The notes: a model not told the origin generated them from the sequence alone. Shown: positions 35,164-47,599, numbered from the stretch's first letter. The stretch is 64,000 bases of DNA from Neodiprion pinetum (GCF_021155775.2 NC_060233.1:18114537-18178536), one strand, 5' to 3'. Made by a program: numbers and translations.

Positions 35164-37651
35164 TTAGATCTTTATTTTATGCAGTTTGCGATTGAGTTCT
35201 TCAAACTTTAATATCTTACGGATAAAGAAATCACCGTAACGATGAGCCACCTTGGTGTCAGCGATGTGGATCATGTCGTGATCGATGTAGAAGTCCAGCT
35301 TTGTAGTAAAAAAACGAAAAATAGTTCATCAAAATTTCATCAAAACCATTCACAATTGTGAGTTATTCTGCAGGATATAGATCAATCGGGACATTGAAAT
35401 TCTTAATTCGTTTTCCATATAGATTATACATGCAATATAATTACAGACTATCGCAAAAATAAAAGCAGAGAATTCATGAAGCTGTTTGCACTGGAACTCC
35501 ATCACTATTTATGTTAAATCAAAATATTTTGAATGTCACACGCGAAAAACGATGGATCAAGTTTTTCATACTCGAGTTTGGAGAATCAAGTATTTACTCA
35601 ACAGATTTTGTTTAGGCACCTTTGGAATATGTTCTAGATACCCAAAAAATTTCAATAAATGCTGGTGTTGAATTTAAAGTACAGAGAAGTGTATAAGTGC
35701 ACATCCACTTTAAGTAATTCTTTTCATAGAATCAAGACTGAACTTTTAAAACTGATACATGGAACCAGTATACTTTGAACTTTGTTAAAAATTGGACAGC
35801 AAAATCTGAACTAATGTGTAAGATATTTCAAAAAAATTAGTTACTGAAGAAAGAATTGGAAACTAACTGTTTTCAAGAGTGACAATAAAGGAATGCACCG
35901 AAGAACGTTTCGATCTAACTCCGACAGTGATGAAGTTTCACTGCAAATAAACAACTCAATAAAGTTGACACCATAGGAAAAATTCAACTCCCTGAAAGTC
36001 ATTAACACATGCTAATTAATAGTTAAAGATCTTTGTGGGACCGGACAACCCGTTTTATGCAAAGTAGATTTCATTAAAAAATAACAAATCCTTACCTCAG
36101 AACCAGACTGAAACTTTCCATCCAATCCCGAAGAGCCTTTGGTCCAAACAATGTTTTTCATTTTATGCTTGAAGCAGAGCAAATAAATACCCAATGTGGC
36201 TACCTCTTTATCCAAGTCCCAAGATCCATCAGGCCGAGTACTGCTGCACATGAATGTGGCCAGTTTACTGAGGGGAAGTGTAGTGTACAGCTTCAAGTAG
36301 GACCTAATTGTGGGTAACATTTTCTGCTGGGCAACTTCGTCCATAAATACTTGGGTTTGATGCTTGATAGCTTCTTTGACGTAATCCTCATTGGGGGCAT
36401 CAGGTGGCGGCGGACAAGGAGACAAAAACTTGGGGCAGGCGTAGAGAAAGCAGGCTTCAAATTCAGCAAGATCACCATACTGCATCTTGTACATCTTTTC
36501 ATGGTAATTCTTTTCACGCAGAGCCTGCTGCAGAACCTCGTCGATGCATTGAGGGTGAAGAACAAGACAGATTGCAAGGAGGTGGTACATTTGCTCGGTC
36601 TGTTTGTTTATTTGATCATTCTGGTAGCTTCTTGACGTAAAGAGTTGCTTAGTGCGCTGAATATAAAGTAGGATGCTCGAGAAGGTCCTTATGGCATCTG
36701 CATACCGGCGCATCATCATGTAAGCAAAGCCGACATAGTAGGCTGTAGAAATCTGACAGGCTGGGACGTGCGAATACGCACTTTTCTTGTAAAGCTCCAC
36801 ATTCTCAAGGACTTTTATAGCCTGATAGTAATCTCCGAGCAAAGAGTGGAGCCGGAGAAGACCTACCAGCGAGAAATATCCAAGCATTTTATACAGGGAA
36901 TGTCTACCGAAACTTCCAGCGACAGAATCGGGATCCCCACCACTGGCATAAACCTCAAGCTGACTCTTGATCTTCGATTTATCAACTAGCGAGTGTAGAA
37001 CATTGAGAATACAAAGTACGCTCCATATGTTATTATGTGCATTCAAGTTTTCTATCTCTTCCGGTGTCTTTTTCAACAGCCTTGCACGGTACTGAGCAAA
37101 GCACTGAAACTGGTAAACAAATTCGTCGATCAGCTCCCACAGCCATTGATCAGGGAGTTCCAATGGAACAGGAGTCTCTGCGCTGAGAATATAGTTGAAG
37201 AGATCACAGTAATTGAAGAAAGAACCAAATCGCTGCTCTAGGGTCGGACCACCTGGAATTCTGGCGTAAATGTGCCGGTAGTAGAGCTCCTTATAGAGGA
37301 CCAAGAACACTGGGTCGTTGTCGACGATGTGGGCGACGTCGGTCTCGTCTGGCCACGACTGTTTGTCGAAGAACTGCTCGGACAGTTTCGGAAAAGAATT
37401 CTCGTAGAGGGTTTGAACCTCGAATATTACTCCTTCGTTTATACAGTTCCGAAAATATATCAAGAACTTTCTAACCAGTTCGGGCACCTGGCGGTATGCG
37501 TCCCTGTCATACTCATCGGTGTGGGTATCCGCGACTGGCCCGTAGTCGGCGTAGCTATCATACTGGATTATGAAAATACAATGGAGTTAGACAGTGCTAA
37601 TTGTTGCATATTGCTCGATTTACTCACCTGATCATTGTAATCGTCATACAT
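35164..37651 (-). CDS. EIF3L: Eukaryotic translation initiation factor 3 subunit L, three exons
   Basis: eIF3 subunit L is a PCI-domain member of the eIF3 complex, which recruits the 43S ribosome to mRNA in the cytoplasm. Exons on the minus strand: 37651-37628 (ATG plus seven codons, donor GTGAGT), 37562-36096 (donor GTAAGG) and 35298-35164. Total 541 residues against about 564 in human. Landmarks: PELVRKFLIYFRNCINEG near residue 37, the DEFVYQFQCFAQYRA segment, YYVGFAYMMMRRYADAIRTF (TPR-like helices), the PCI region around LDGKFQSGSE, and the very conserved end DFYIDHDMIHIADTKVA and KFEELNRKLHKIK. The first exon was placed by its strong donor and the family's acidic, tyrosine-rich N-terminus (MYDDYNDQ). 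The intron at 35299-36095 is 797 bp. No lesion seen. Confidence 0.95.
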
Positions 37652-38040
37652 CGTGCTGAAATCCCACACGACGCGTGCTAAGTTAACCTCACGTAACTCC
37701 TACGAAAGCAGCTGGCCGAAAAGCAGTCAGTATTGCTAGATGGTCGTGTTACTTCCTCCTAGGTACTCTCTAGCTTAGCCCTTACAGCATATCCAACTAG
37801 AGGCAGCTACACATGCCATCAACTTCGCGAAAACTCTGGCCGTAGTGATGAGAGGGCGAAATATATATCCCCAGGTTACCGTGGATACTCTGACTCTCTC
37901 ACTCTGCATTTTATTGGCTGAAAGGAAACGTATCAGATAACCAGGTTGTAGAGTGCGAGAGACAGGCTGTACATGGCATAAGGCTCTATTTCACTCTTCC
38001 GTCACTCTTTCTATAAACGCAAGGCTACCACCAGTAATAT
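37652..38040. promoter_or_regulatory. Upstream region of EIF3L
   Basis: Sequence 5' of the EIF3L start codon, including 5' UTR. No TATA box is visible, as expected for a housekeeping gene. The transcription start cannot be fixed from sequence alone. Confidence 0.3.
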
Positions 38041-38049
38041 ACCTATGCT

Positions 38050-38400
38050 CTAAGGGTTCCGCCCAAAACTCCCGTAAGCGAGCGTTCCACCCAAAACTCC
38101 CCTTAGGAAGCGTTCCAAAATTAGGTAGCCGCGCTAAAAACTCCCTAGGACACAGGCAGAACTATTCACAAACTCGGCAGCGCAAAAACGATAAGAAATT
38201 GTTGACAGCACGGGGAGCTAATATCGGAATGCACCCTAAATAACCATCACCAACCGCCTGTGACATGCGACCGCCTCGCTACAAATATTTTTCTTTATAT
38301 TCACAGTTTTTACAAACCACGCCTTGCTTTGGCACAAGGATGTTGCGATCAAACCAAAAGTTACTAGATGACGTTTAGTTACTCATACCTAACTATGTAT
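38050..38400. repeat. Dispersed repeat, second copy at 44310-45425
   Basis: CTAAAAACTCCCTAGGA, ATTGTTGACAGCAC, AACCGCC...CGCTAC and ACCACG...TTCGCTTTGGC-like words of this stretch recur in the same order at 44330-44410 and 45250-45420. It is an unnamed non-coding family. Confidence 0.5.
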
Positions 38401-39474
38401 TTAAATTGCAAACCAGACTTAACTGAAAATCGTGACATCCTCCTACGGAATCTTAAAATTACCATAATCATAACTTGACCTACTCAAAGGCACTATTCAG
38501 CATTAATTGTAATGAATCGAAAAACCTCAGAGGTGGTTCTCAGGAAAAGCATAGACCAACGCCACGCGCACTAAGTGGTTTTGTCGGTAAGGATACCATA
38601 GACATAATCGACACTTGTACTCAAGGCTATTATACTCATATCTCATTACCGATATATAGCATACATAACCATGCCTATTATTTCTCTATGTTACAATACT
38701 TATATTTAATAATTATATTTACCTTCATATAATCATCAGCCTTACCATGCTGTGCCACCGTCAGTGCGTCGGTACGTCGCGAAAGCTGAATTCTCAGAAA
38801 TGGTGCACAACAGCTTGCAACGTTGCGAAGCCTTAAGGGCCTTCTTCGATCATATTTGATCATAGATGAAAAGTCGTATTAGTCAATATTATTTTACTTG
38901 AGGTGAAGCAAAGCCATTAGGTATCGTATACCGGGGAAATCTCGTGAAACTTGAAAATAAACTGCGCATGCGCGAGTGTTATCGGCCGTTCATGCAGGCT
39001 GGCCATCCCGAGTTTCAGCTGTCAAACTGTTTCTGGCGGCGATGTAGTTGATACAAATTTCCGAGGTTAAAATCTTAAATAATTGAGGCAGTGGCTCGGA
39101 AAGGTTTGGGAAGCATTTGTTATTGGGTAGGAAAGTTGATTCTTCAAAGAGCAGTCAGAATTTAATGCTTATGCTCTTTGAAAATTCAAACGCACACATT
39201 ATGTACGTTGGCCTCCTGCATCGCAGACAAGAATATCGCTCTGGGAAGATTTCGCCGACCAATGAGATCGAATTATTTGGCGCATGCGCTGTTTATTTTC
39301 AAATTTTAAGAGATTGTCCCGGTATAAAATAACAATACTCAATGCACCCTTGCACACCTGTGCAGTCTTCCAAACAATTATTTAAGTATACAATTATTCA
39401 AATATAAAATTATTGAATTACAGGAATATTTCGATGGTAAAAATTATTCTAAAATATACATGGAGCCACACGCG
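38401..39474. other. Non-coding with two NRF1-like palindromes
   Basis: Contains TGCGCATGCGCGA at 38969-38981 and GGCGCATGCGCTG at 39280-39292, both close to the NRF1/erect-wing consensus. No convincing ORF follows on either strand. Otherwise AT-rich. Confidence 0.35.
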
Positions 39475-39575
39475 AAAATATATTCAATATCAAATATTAT
39501 AAACTCCAGCAAAGTAGCTCTGGGAGCAAGCTAAAAGCTAGCCGGGGTACGCGAACAGACTTTATGAGGTGACAA
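39475..39575. repeat. Dispersed repeat shared with 8825-8925
   Basis: Reverse-oriented counterpart of the copy at 8825-8925, recognised by AATATCAAATATTATA, GCTCTGGGAGCAAGC and GCTAGCCGGGG. Confidence 0.5.
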
Positions 39576-40886
39576 AGTACAATTTCATCCAAGTATTTTA
39601 AATAATATCATATTCCAATTTGTAATCCAACTTATAGTGTTATCATCGATCTTGAATGATCTAAAAGTATCAGATTCAAGTTTTAATTCTTTTTAAATCC
39701 ACCTATAAACTCAAAGTCTAATTATCAATTAGTTCCTCAAACCCTAAAACTTATCGTCGATTCCTTGCCGCTCCACGAGAATCATCGGCCGCTAACTGCT
39801 GGTCCTGAATCGAGTAGAGACAAGGTAAGTTGTACATCAAATCATTATTATTAATCTTATTATCCATCGAGTTCCTCCTTGTAGATTCCACTTAATATCC
39901 CAACTGTAATTTTATAACATGACTGTTTCACGTCTTTCCAGTGTACTTTAATACTTACAATTAATCGATATTGGCAACCCAAACTACTCATTGTACATCT
40001 CAGTACATTTTCGCGATTTAATTTAGAATGAAACTCCTTAAGTGTCCGGTCGTAAGCGTAAACGACATATAACGTCCGTATAGCCCGTAGAGCTCATATA
40101 TCTGAGTATGACGTCTTAACGAACACTTTTCGACTAATCGAGAGGTGGACCTTAAATTATGTAGTGAAAATGTACATACCAGAACGCAGAGTCAGTAGTT
40201 TTGGGTGGCCATAAGTACCGACCATATAGTCTTGTAAAGATACACTGCGCGGTGTTACTGGGTTGCTGAAGGGGGGAAACCGGTTTATGAGGTCGAAATT
40301 TTTCTGTTTTTCATGATTTTTTTTAACCAGGAAAGAATAATCACAAATTGTTTAAACTTGGAGGATATTTTATTTATGTTTTGAAGTACATTTTAAAATT
40401 TTTTCAAACGATTTTCGCCGGAAATAGTGGAGTTACCACGTGCAGTCCATGGGCGATTGCCATCCGAGCATTTGGCTGGCGTACATCCCTGAGGTCGCAA
40501 TTTTTATCTGTAATCATCAGGATTTTTTTTTTTCATTAAAAACATATTTTCTAAGAATATGAACCTAATTTTGATCAAACGAAATGAAAATTGCATGTTT
40601 TTGAGGTGTTTGAACACAATGTCATGTTTTTATACTATATTTTTTCATCTTTCTTGCATAAAAACATATATTTTTAATAACAATATAATCCCCGAATTTG
40701 GTTCATGTTACGTGGAATTGAATAAAGAATATCTACACCAAATTTCAGAACGATTGATCAATAACTTTTTGAGCTAGAATGTACGCTAGTCGAAAAAAAG
40801 TCGTTTCTAGAAAAACGCGTTTGAAATAAAATGTAGCGTAAACGAGAAATTCAAGGCAGTAATTAATTATAAAAAATGCTCACCGG
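39576..40886. other. Non-coding flank of the Mutator-like element
   Basis: AT-rich; 40260-40886 is probably the left non-coding part of the element whose transposase follows. Terminal inverted repeats were not found. Confidence 0.35.
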
Positions 40887-42570
40887 TTAATCAGCTATTC
40901 CAGCACCATATAGCAATCCCTCTTCTTGCTCATATGCGTCATTTTTAGCTTGCAATTCCGCTTGACGAGCTATACGACCTTCCTTCGTCTCCAATGAGCT
41001 GCGCCTATTTTGTCTCGTCACGCGCTTTCTGTCCATGCCCTCGGCATAATTGAAGCTCTGTGAGCCAACGACGAGATTTAATACATTCATCAGCATTAGA
41101 AGGGCTGAATTTCCTTCATTGAATAATGCAGTAGCCAAGAATGCTGCAACCTCGACTATTTTTAAACCAGCATGTATATGCTTTGGAGCCAGTCGCCAAA
41201 CGGTTGAATTGAAATTTTCGTTCGCATTCTGCGTATGATCGCCTGAGCATCTCGTCAGCAGATCGTCTCTCGATAAATCTTCGTATATCGGAAGAATTTC
41301 TTTTTGAACGTCGGGGTGTAATGGGGCAGGGTGCGGTTCAGGCTCAGTTCCAAGTGCTTTAGCTTGCTGCCACTTGCACCAGCTATCTTCTCCCTCTGGA
41401 CAGTTGTCGTGTTGTGGATTGTCGTCTGTGGATATCATGTGCTGAAAAGTTGCCATTATAGCCTTCTTCATGTCTTCGACGCTGTTTATATTTCTTCGAA
41501 TCGCTAAGCCGTAGTACGTGCTGAGCTTTTTCACCAACGCCTCTGTCAATTTTCCTTTTCCGCCCAGTTTTTTATCTTTCCTGATGTTTCGGAGCCGAGT
41601 TCCCATCCTTTCCTGAACATGGCCTATACATTCACTTTTAACAACTTTCAGTTCATTACCGTAGGGATTCAAATTTAGAATTGCTGTGAAAATTTTCGAA
41701 TCTCCATCACTGATATAATTGCCGTATTTGACACCATGTAGTTCCTCCGATCTCAAGAACATCATTTTCACCGATTCCACCTCCATGCTTCCCGCGGAGC
41801 CATCATGTGTTTTCATACAACTTTCTTCGTCGTGATCCTCTTTCCATGCTATATATTCTGCTGAATTTTTCGATTTATCTTTCCAATATGTACATGATTG
41901 GCAGTAACTGCTTCGTACAACCAGATCGATGACTTTTCCGGAGTAATATCCGATGAGGGTTGTAACGCCAAAAAGTGATTTGAATCCTCTTTCTTTCCAC
42001 GTTCCATCACCAGATATTTTAAAATTCAAAATAGGTCTCTCGAGTTTCTCATTCTCTTTCTTTTCTTCTTCAACTGCTTTCTTACAGCAGAATTCATACA
42101 CTGTTTTCGCAGCAGCGTGGATGTGAGCGCAAATTCCATTATATGTTTCTTCGGCTATACCACTGCCAATGTCCATGTAATTACAGAATAAATTTAGCCC
42201 TTGTTTGCCAACACCTAAGAGCCGCATGACAAATACAATCCTACGATTTATCTCAAATCCAGTGTTGATTAAAGGACCTGAATTAATGAGTTTCTTGAAA
42301 TTTTACTTTTTGTTTACAATTTCCGCAAATAAGAATGTCCGACAAAGCAGTGAATACTGTGAAAAATTCGATGATCCTATAACAATGTATAGGATTCACA
42401 ATCACATTCTCACTAGCAGCAGTCGAAAGTTTTCTTTTGCTCGTACTTGCTCCACCTTCTTTACTGACACTCGACTCACTCTTGGTGTTTTGATTTCCAT
42501 AAAATGATCTTTTACGTGGTCTACTTCGTCGTTCGCAAGACTCATGAGAACCTTTCGGATACGAGGACAT
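40887..42570 (-). pseudogene. Mutator-like transposase, internally deleted
   Basis: The long frame 42227-40887 (446 residues) matches the Mutator-like transposase family common in arthropod genomes. It has ISGDGTWKERGF (first catalytic Asp), a cysteine-rich patch SYCQSCTYW, GSMEVESVKMMF followed by the YISDGDSK block with the second Asp, a long helical region with MISTDDNPQHDNCP and WCKWQQAKA, and C-terminal CSGDHTQNANENFNSTVW. Upstream, 42570-42286 encodes a basic, serine-rich N-terminus followed by CGNCKQKVKF. Between the two, around 42285, some tens of residues and the frame are lost, joining directly to INRRIVFVMRLLGVG. That deletion argues for a dead copy even though the catalytic ORF is long. 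Neighbouring DNA shows no defined ends. Confidence 0.75.
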
Positions 42571-43957
42571 TTTGAAAACTCTCGGTAAGAAAGCCGGAGC
42601 TCAACTAACCAGACTCGACGCTCTGTCGAAATATCGTAAACGTTCGAGAACGTTCTACCCAATGCCAAACAAGAACATCTGCCGAAACTCCCCTCTTTCT
42701 ATTATTCAATAGCACAGCGGTATTGAGGCAGGTAGCTGGAAAAGAAGGGCCTGGGCGACCGCTCCGTTATAATTACCGTGCGCTTCTTCACAAAACCGAC
42801 GGGCGATCACTTAAGTGCTCATTGCATTCGAACTAATGGGAATTTTGCTTTGAAATTTGGACCACATATTCTTGAATAGTTATACTAACGATTCATGTAA
42901 TAAAAAAAAGACGATTTTTCGATCGGTCTAAACTGGTGGAACCAATTTTAAAGTGAATGTTTCTAATCATTTGGACAAATTCAGAAAATAATTTTTCTCG
43001 TTTGGAAAACAATTAATAAATGATCGTTAATGAAAATTACTTAAGTGTACAGCTGGCAAGTAAATTAACCAATTTCATTATTCTTAGTTTATATCGCCTC
43101 TCAATAATAATTATTGCCTAAACCAACCATGCGCGATAGAGTATATCCCCAGAAAACATTTTCTGGCTTGTGCGGTGCAAGGGATCAGCGAATGGACCAG
43201 TAATCATCATTTTGCGATTGCAGCCGACTTAAGATGCTTAATAGAAACATCTGCATTCGCACGAAGGACAAAGTAAACTGCAGAAAACCTTGCCCGGGTA
43301 CAACCGAACCGAGTTCAAACCGCAACTCAATGATTTGGCGCCTAAACGGTGTAACCTGTCTCACAGTTTTCGGGAGTTACCGCTCAGGTCCTCTTTGAAA
43401 GACTGGGGATTTGAATTTCAAGTCCTTTCGTTCCAGAGTCATGCATGCTACGCGTTACGCTACTACGGTCAGTAAAATGATTTTGAAATTATTAACCCTT
43501 CGCGGTCACCTGCGATCAACACGACTCCAGAAACTAATGTATTTCTTATGAGACGAAAAATAAGAGTGACCACGAAAGGTTAAATAACACCTATCCCTCA
43601 CTATATTATACGGCTCTCTATATTAATTATGGCACATTTTCGATTTATGGCCTTCAATGTTTTGTTACACGGCAAAAAAAATTATTCTTATGTAAGCATA
43701 TTTATAGGAAATAAAAAGAATAAAATACTTTATGAACGAAACACTATATTATTTTATCAAAAATTGGAATAGATCTAATTGAATTTGTATGGGTTTGTGT
43801 AAAAATAATTGATTCATTATGCGGGTTTTCGCTTTGCGGCCAACTTTTCCGGAACGTATCTAGGCCGTAAAGCGAGGTATGCGTGTATTAGGAAAACAAT
43901 TTATATGTATTTATTGATAATTGAAAGAGGGAAAGTGTCGTCCGTGTACTACGTAAT
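42571..43957. other. Non-coding, nothing recognised
   Basis: Includes the probable upstream part of the Mutator-like element (to about 42800) and then AT-rich intergenic DNA. No gene recognised. Confidence 0.35.
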
Positions 43958-43978
43958 ATATATATACATATATATATA

Positions 43979-44029
<51 letters not shown>
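43958..44029. repeat. (AT)n microsatellite, slightly interrupted
   Basis: About 70 bp of alternating T and A with TAATATTA and ACATA interruptions. Confidence 0.95.
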
Positions 44030-44030
<1 letters not shown>

Positions 44031-44871
44031 CCTCGCGCTCCTCTTTTCAACGACCGTTTCTCGCTCTTCCATTTAAGAGATTTAAGGCTATGTTGCTCTC
44101 CATGACAGTTTCGGTGTTATGCGTCGTTGATAACTTTGGAGTAGTAAAATTTAGTTGATAAAAAGACTACAGCTTGTAAATCGTATGTAGATGATTGATG
44201 GCATATTCCCAACGTTTGGTAGTCAATAGATTATTCATAAAAATTGAAACAAATCGTCTAGAGAATTCAAGTAACATTCTTGTCAAACCCCATGTTAAAT
44301 ACAGAGTGTACGTTCCGAAACAAACTGGCAGCACTAAAAACTCCCTAGGATAGAGGCCGAGCTAGTCGTGAACTTTGCAGCGGAAAACAGATAAAAGATG
44401 GTTGACAGCACTGTTACATCTAGCGTACCGCTCACACGTCTATTGCTCCTACTTGCTAACTTTCCCACATTTTTTATATACATGCCATAGCTCTGTCCTA
44501 TCTTCATCCAGCCTCACGATATTCGCTATCGCCCTTACTCAACTAATTCCATTTCTCTCCCTCTGATTTTCACACTTTTTTTATACCCATACGGTTTGTT
44601 TCTAAAGCCACTCATATTCCAACGCTCAACAATCTCACATGTCTCACTTCTTACTTACCTTCTGAACTGCCCGATTTGTTTCTATTGTTCCATCAACTTC
44701 TTCACAATAAACATGTAATCGATATTCGAAACACACCTAAAGTTATTCAACCCCCATCCTAACCTTTGGTTGTTTTAGAATGTAAAAGCTAAGCCGAACC
44801 AGTATATTCCTTACCAGATAAGAGTACAATTTTGAAATTTTCAGGTGAGTTGAAAAATTAACGACGGAGCC

Positions 44872-44943
44872 AGGAATCGAACCTGGTATCTAGAGATGCT
44901 TTACCGGAGACTTACTCCACTAGACCACCTAGCCGCCCTGACT
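44872..44943 (-). repeat. tRNA-derived SINE head or tRNA pseudogene
   Basis: On the minus strand, box A-like GGTGGTCTAGTGG is followed by box B GGTTCGATTCC within a perfect T-stem CCAGG/CCTGG. The acceptor ends (GGGCGGC and CTCCGTC) do not pair, so this is not a functional tRNA gene. Confidence 0.6.
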
Positions 44944-45013
44944 ACACGTCATTAATTTAACTACACGTCTCATCACCTGTATTTCGAAGATTGTTGTTTT
45001 CGTGTGCCATTGA

Positions 45014-45204
45014 ATATGTTTACATTTGAGAATCTGTCGCGAAGAGACACAGTTTTGACATGTGTGTAAAGTTTAAGTGGTTAAGTGAATTAAATTAATT
45101 CACATAGATATATCCACATATAGCACATGTGTACACATACCAACAAGCTTTACACACATGTCAAAACTGTGTCTCTTCGCGACGAATCCTCAAATGTAAA
45201 TATA
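45014..45204. repeat. 191-bp hairpin with 60-bp arms
   Basis: 45014-45073 and 45145-45204 are reverse complements with few mismatches (TTACATTTGAG, CGCGAAGAGACACAG, ACATGTGTGTAAAG). The loop of about 70 bp is AT-rich. A MITE-like foldback. Confidence 0.75.
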
Positions 45205-45464
45205 TTCCTTACCGTTCGGGAATAGACAACCTTCACGAACGTAACAGCACTAGGAGCTCATTTTGAATTGCACATATGTACCTAGAGTGAATAACTAGCC
45301 GCGAGTTCACATTGTAACATCCAACCGCCCCGCTACCAATTTCTTCCTTCCTATCCATAGTCTTACTAACCACGTCTAACTTCGGTACGAGAATCTTGCG
45401 ATAAAACGAAAAGTAAACTTTTCGATAAGCTCAAGGTGAGCTTAATGTCATAATTGCGAAAATG

Positions 45465-45491
45465 CCCCCCCCCCCCCCCCCCCCCCCCCCC
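45465..45491. repeat. Poly(C) run of 27
   Basis: Twenty-seven consecutive C in an otherwise AT-rich region, immediately left of the Copia remnant. Could be real or a sequencing/assembly artefact. Confidence 0.9.
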
Positions 45492-45539
45492 TAAGAATGG
45501 CAAGCCTGGGCTTTAGAGTAACTAAGCTACGAAGACTTT

Positions 45540-46656
45540 TAATTAATCTTGGACAACCTGTTGGATTCAGCGAGGGGGACTGGAGTCATTCGACTAGCAA
45601 GATCGCACTTGGTACATAAGTCAAGGTCTATTTTGGCTATGTTTCCTCTGCTAACAGTGAACGGTGAAGGGACACTGGTAGTCTCCAGAAATTTATTAAA
45701 GGACATCAAATTTAGAAATATTGTTTGAATATAATCATCAATGTTTATCTTGCAAACAGTGAATAATTTCTTCAACGAAAAAATTTCTTTTGTAGCTGAC
45801 GCGGCGCAGATGTACTCAACTTCAGTGGAAGATATCGCAACGCATTGTTTGTTTTCACTTTGTCAAGAAATGGCTGCGCTTTTATACTTGCACACAGTCC
45901 CTGATATAGATTTTCGTGAGATTTTCTCGCTAACATAATCTGAATCACTATAGGCCTCAAACTTTTTATCTTTGCAATATAACAATTTTACATATAACGT
46001 TCCTTTTAAATGTCGAAAGATTCGTTTTACAATTGACCAATGATTCTCGTTCAGTTTTTCTAATTCTCTGGATACAATATTAACGGCAAAACTTATGCCG
46101 CCTCGAGTTACAATCTGTAGGAGCATTAAAGCACTTAATGCTTCGCGATATGGCGCTTTCGTACAATCATTTCTTTCAGTTACGTAATCTCTATAATTAC
46201 ATTCAATCGGCATAGATACATCGTATGATGTCGCATCGTTGGTATTGAATCTCTCTAGCATCTTAGTTATGTAATTATACCGATGAATGAACAGAGAACC
46301 ATTTTTCATACTTCATATTTCTACTCCAAGAAAACTTTTGTTTTGTTTAGTGCTTGTGATTGAAAAACAACTTCCTAAATATTTAAACAATTGATTTATT
46401 AAATTATTATTTGTGGCCACTACCAAACCATCATCAACATATATCGATACTAAAATTTTATCTTGATGAGTAATAAAAATGTAAAAATATGGATCAGCTA
46501 TGCTTTGATGAAAACCTAGGTCTTTTATAAAACTACTGAAATCCTCTGCCCAGCATCTTGGAGCTTGTTTTAATCCATACAGACTTTTAAGTAATCTACA
46601 TACGCGCAAAGTTCCGTCATCGAACCCCTCAGGTTTTTTTCATATAAAATTCTTCT
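45540..46656 (-). pseudogene. Copia reverse transcriptase (second half) and RNase H
   Basis: From right to left: KSLYGLKQAPRCW, then the catalytic SIYVDDGLV, then KSFLGVEI, all typical of Copia reverse transcriptase. These are followed in 46309-45863 by the RNase H region with YSDSDYVSEKISRKSISGTV (first Asp block), and by EYICAASATKEI about 45760-45830 in another frame. An extra A near 46641 shifts the frame just before the DDGTLRVCRLLKS segment. Further frameshifts lie near 46311 and 45865. The last open part (45775-45539) is unassigned C-terminal sequence. Confidence 0.75.
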
Positions 46657-46972
46657 TTAAGGAAGTACCCTCGGTTAATGAATTAACAAACAGAAAGTGT
46701 CGAAAATTTGCAGAGATGTCAAAACCTTTCTAAAAATGACTCAGTTAAATTTTTGTAAGCTTTGGTTAACTTTGAAAAAAGATATTAACAATTTTATTTC
46801 GAAGCACTTAACATCCGGTCTTATGAGAATCTGTGATTTTGTCATACTTTATCGCTTATCCAGTTGAAATTAACAAACAAATTTTGATAAAATTTTAAGG
46901 AGATATAAACGAATATCCCATGAATATTTTTCTTTTTCCAAAACATGTAAAACTCGCTTGTGTTCGGAGGAA

Positions 46973-47008
46973 TAACTGAAAAAAAAGACTTTTTAGCAAT
47001 TCACAAAC
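46973..47008 (+). repeat. Left copy of a 36-37 bp direct repeat flanking the OTU/AT-hook cassette
   Basis: TAACTGAAAAAAAAGAC followed by TTTTTAGCAATTCACAAAC. The right copy at 48641-48677 differs only by one extra A. Confidence 0.85.
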
Positions 47009-47086
47009 CCTTTGACAGCTGTCATCGGCTGTTTATGACAGTCTTGGCAAATATCTTTATAGGTATCTGTTTCTGACGCGCAAAAA

Positions 47087-47497
47087 ATGAACATGCAAAC
47101 GAAAATTATCAAGATGATTCCCGACGGGAAGTGTCTTTTTCGCGCGTTGGCGTATTGTGTATACGGCACTGAAGATCGACACGCAGAGGTGAGACTGAGT
47201 ATCGTTTCAAATATAGTGGATAATTGGTCTACAGTTGCGGGTTTTATTACAGGTAATGAGTCAAACGGTGCTGTGATTAGGTCACATGGTGATTACAAAT
47301 CACATATGAATAAAAATGGAATATACGGGGGAGAAGCAGAATTAGTTGCAGCTGCGGACATTTTTAAGATATGTTTAATCGTGTATCGCGAATAACAAAT
47401 TCATCCACACCGGATCGGATCACAAAATGAAACACAATTCTCGCTACTCTTCACCGGCGACGGAGACAGTGGACACTTTGATGTCTTGCAGAACTAA
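47087..47497 (+). pseudogene. OTU-domain cysteine protease, one in-frame stop
   Basis: OTU proteases remove ubiquitin or similar modifiers, and OTU domains also occur in Helitron and viral polyproteins. The ATG at 47087 is followed by the catalytic-cysteine block IPDGKCLFRALAY (D13, C16). A helical middle with YKSHMNKNGIYGGEAELVAAADIF follows, then the ICLIVY strand. TAA at 47393-47395 stops the frame after 102 residues. The same frame then runs on to GDGDSGHFDVLQN, which contains the catalytic histidine (codon at 47473-47475), and ends at TAA 47495-47497. A single nonsense codon therefore separates the two halves of the catalytic site. The next ORF starts about 100 bp downstream on the same strand. 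Confidence 0.7.
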
Positions 47498-47599
47498 AAT
47501 AAAATTCAGATAGTGAGTAATAAGTATGAAAAGTAACAATCAAATAATAGTAAATCTAAATATATCAGCAAACAGTCAAAAGGGCAGCCAGGATTTACG

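Larger units (their letters stand above)
44310..45425. repeat. Interrupted copy of the 38050-38400 repeat
   Basis: The left part (44330-44410, CTAAAAACTCCCTAGGA and GTTGACAGCAC) and right part (45230-45420, CTAGGAGCTC, CCAACCGCCCCGCTAC, AACCACG) follow the order of the 38-kb copy but are separated by about 0.8 kb containing a tRNA-like sequence and a hairpin. Confidence 0.5.

Noticed and set aside
44872..44943. Functional tRNA gene
   Set aside because: T-arm and promoter boxes are good but the acceptor stem does not pair; a SINE or pseudogene is more likely.
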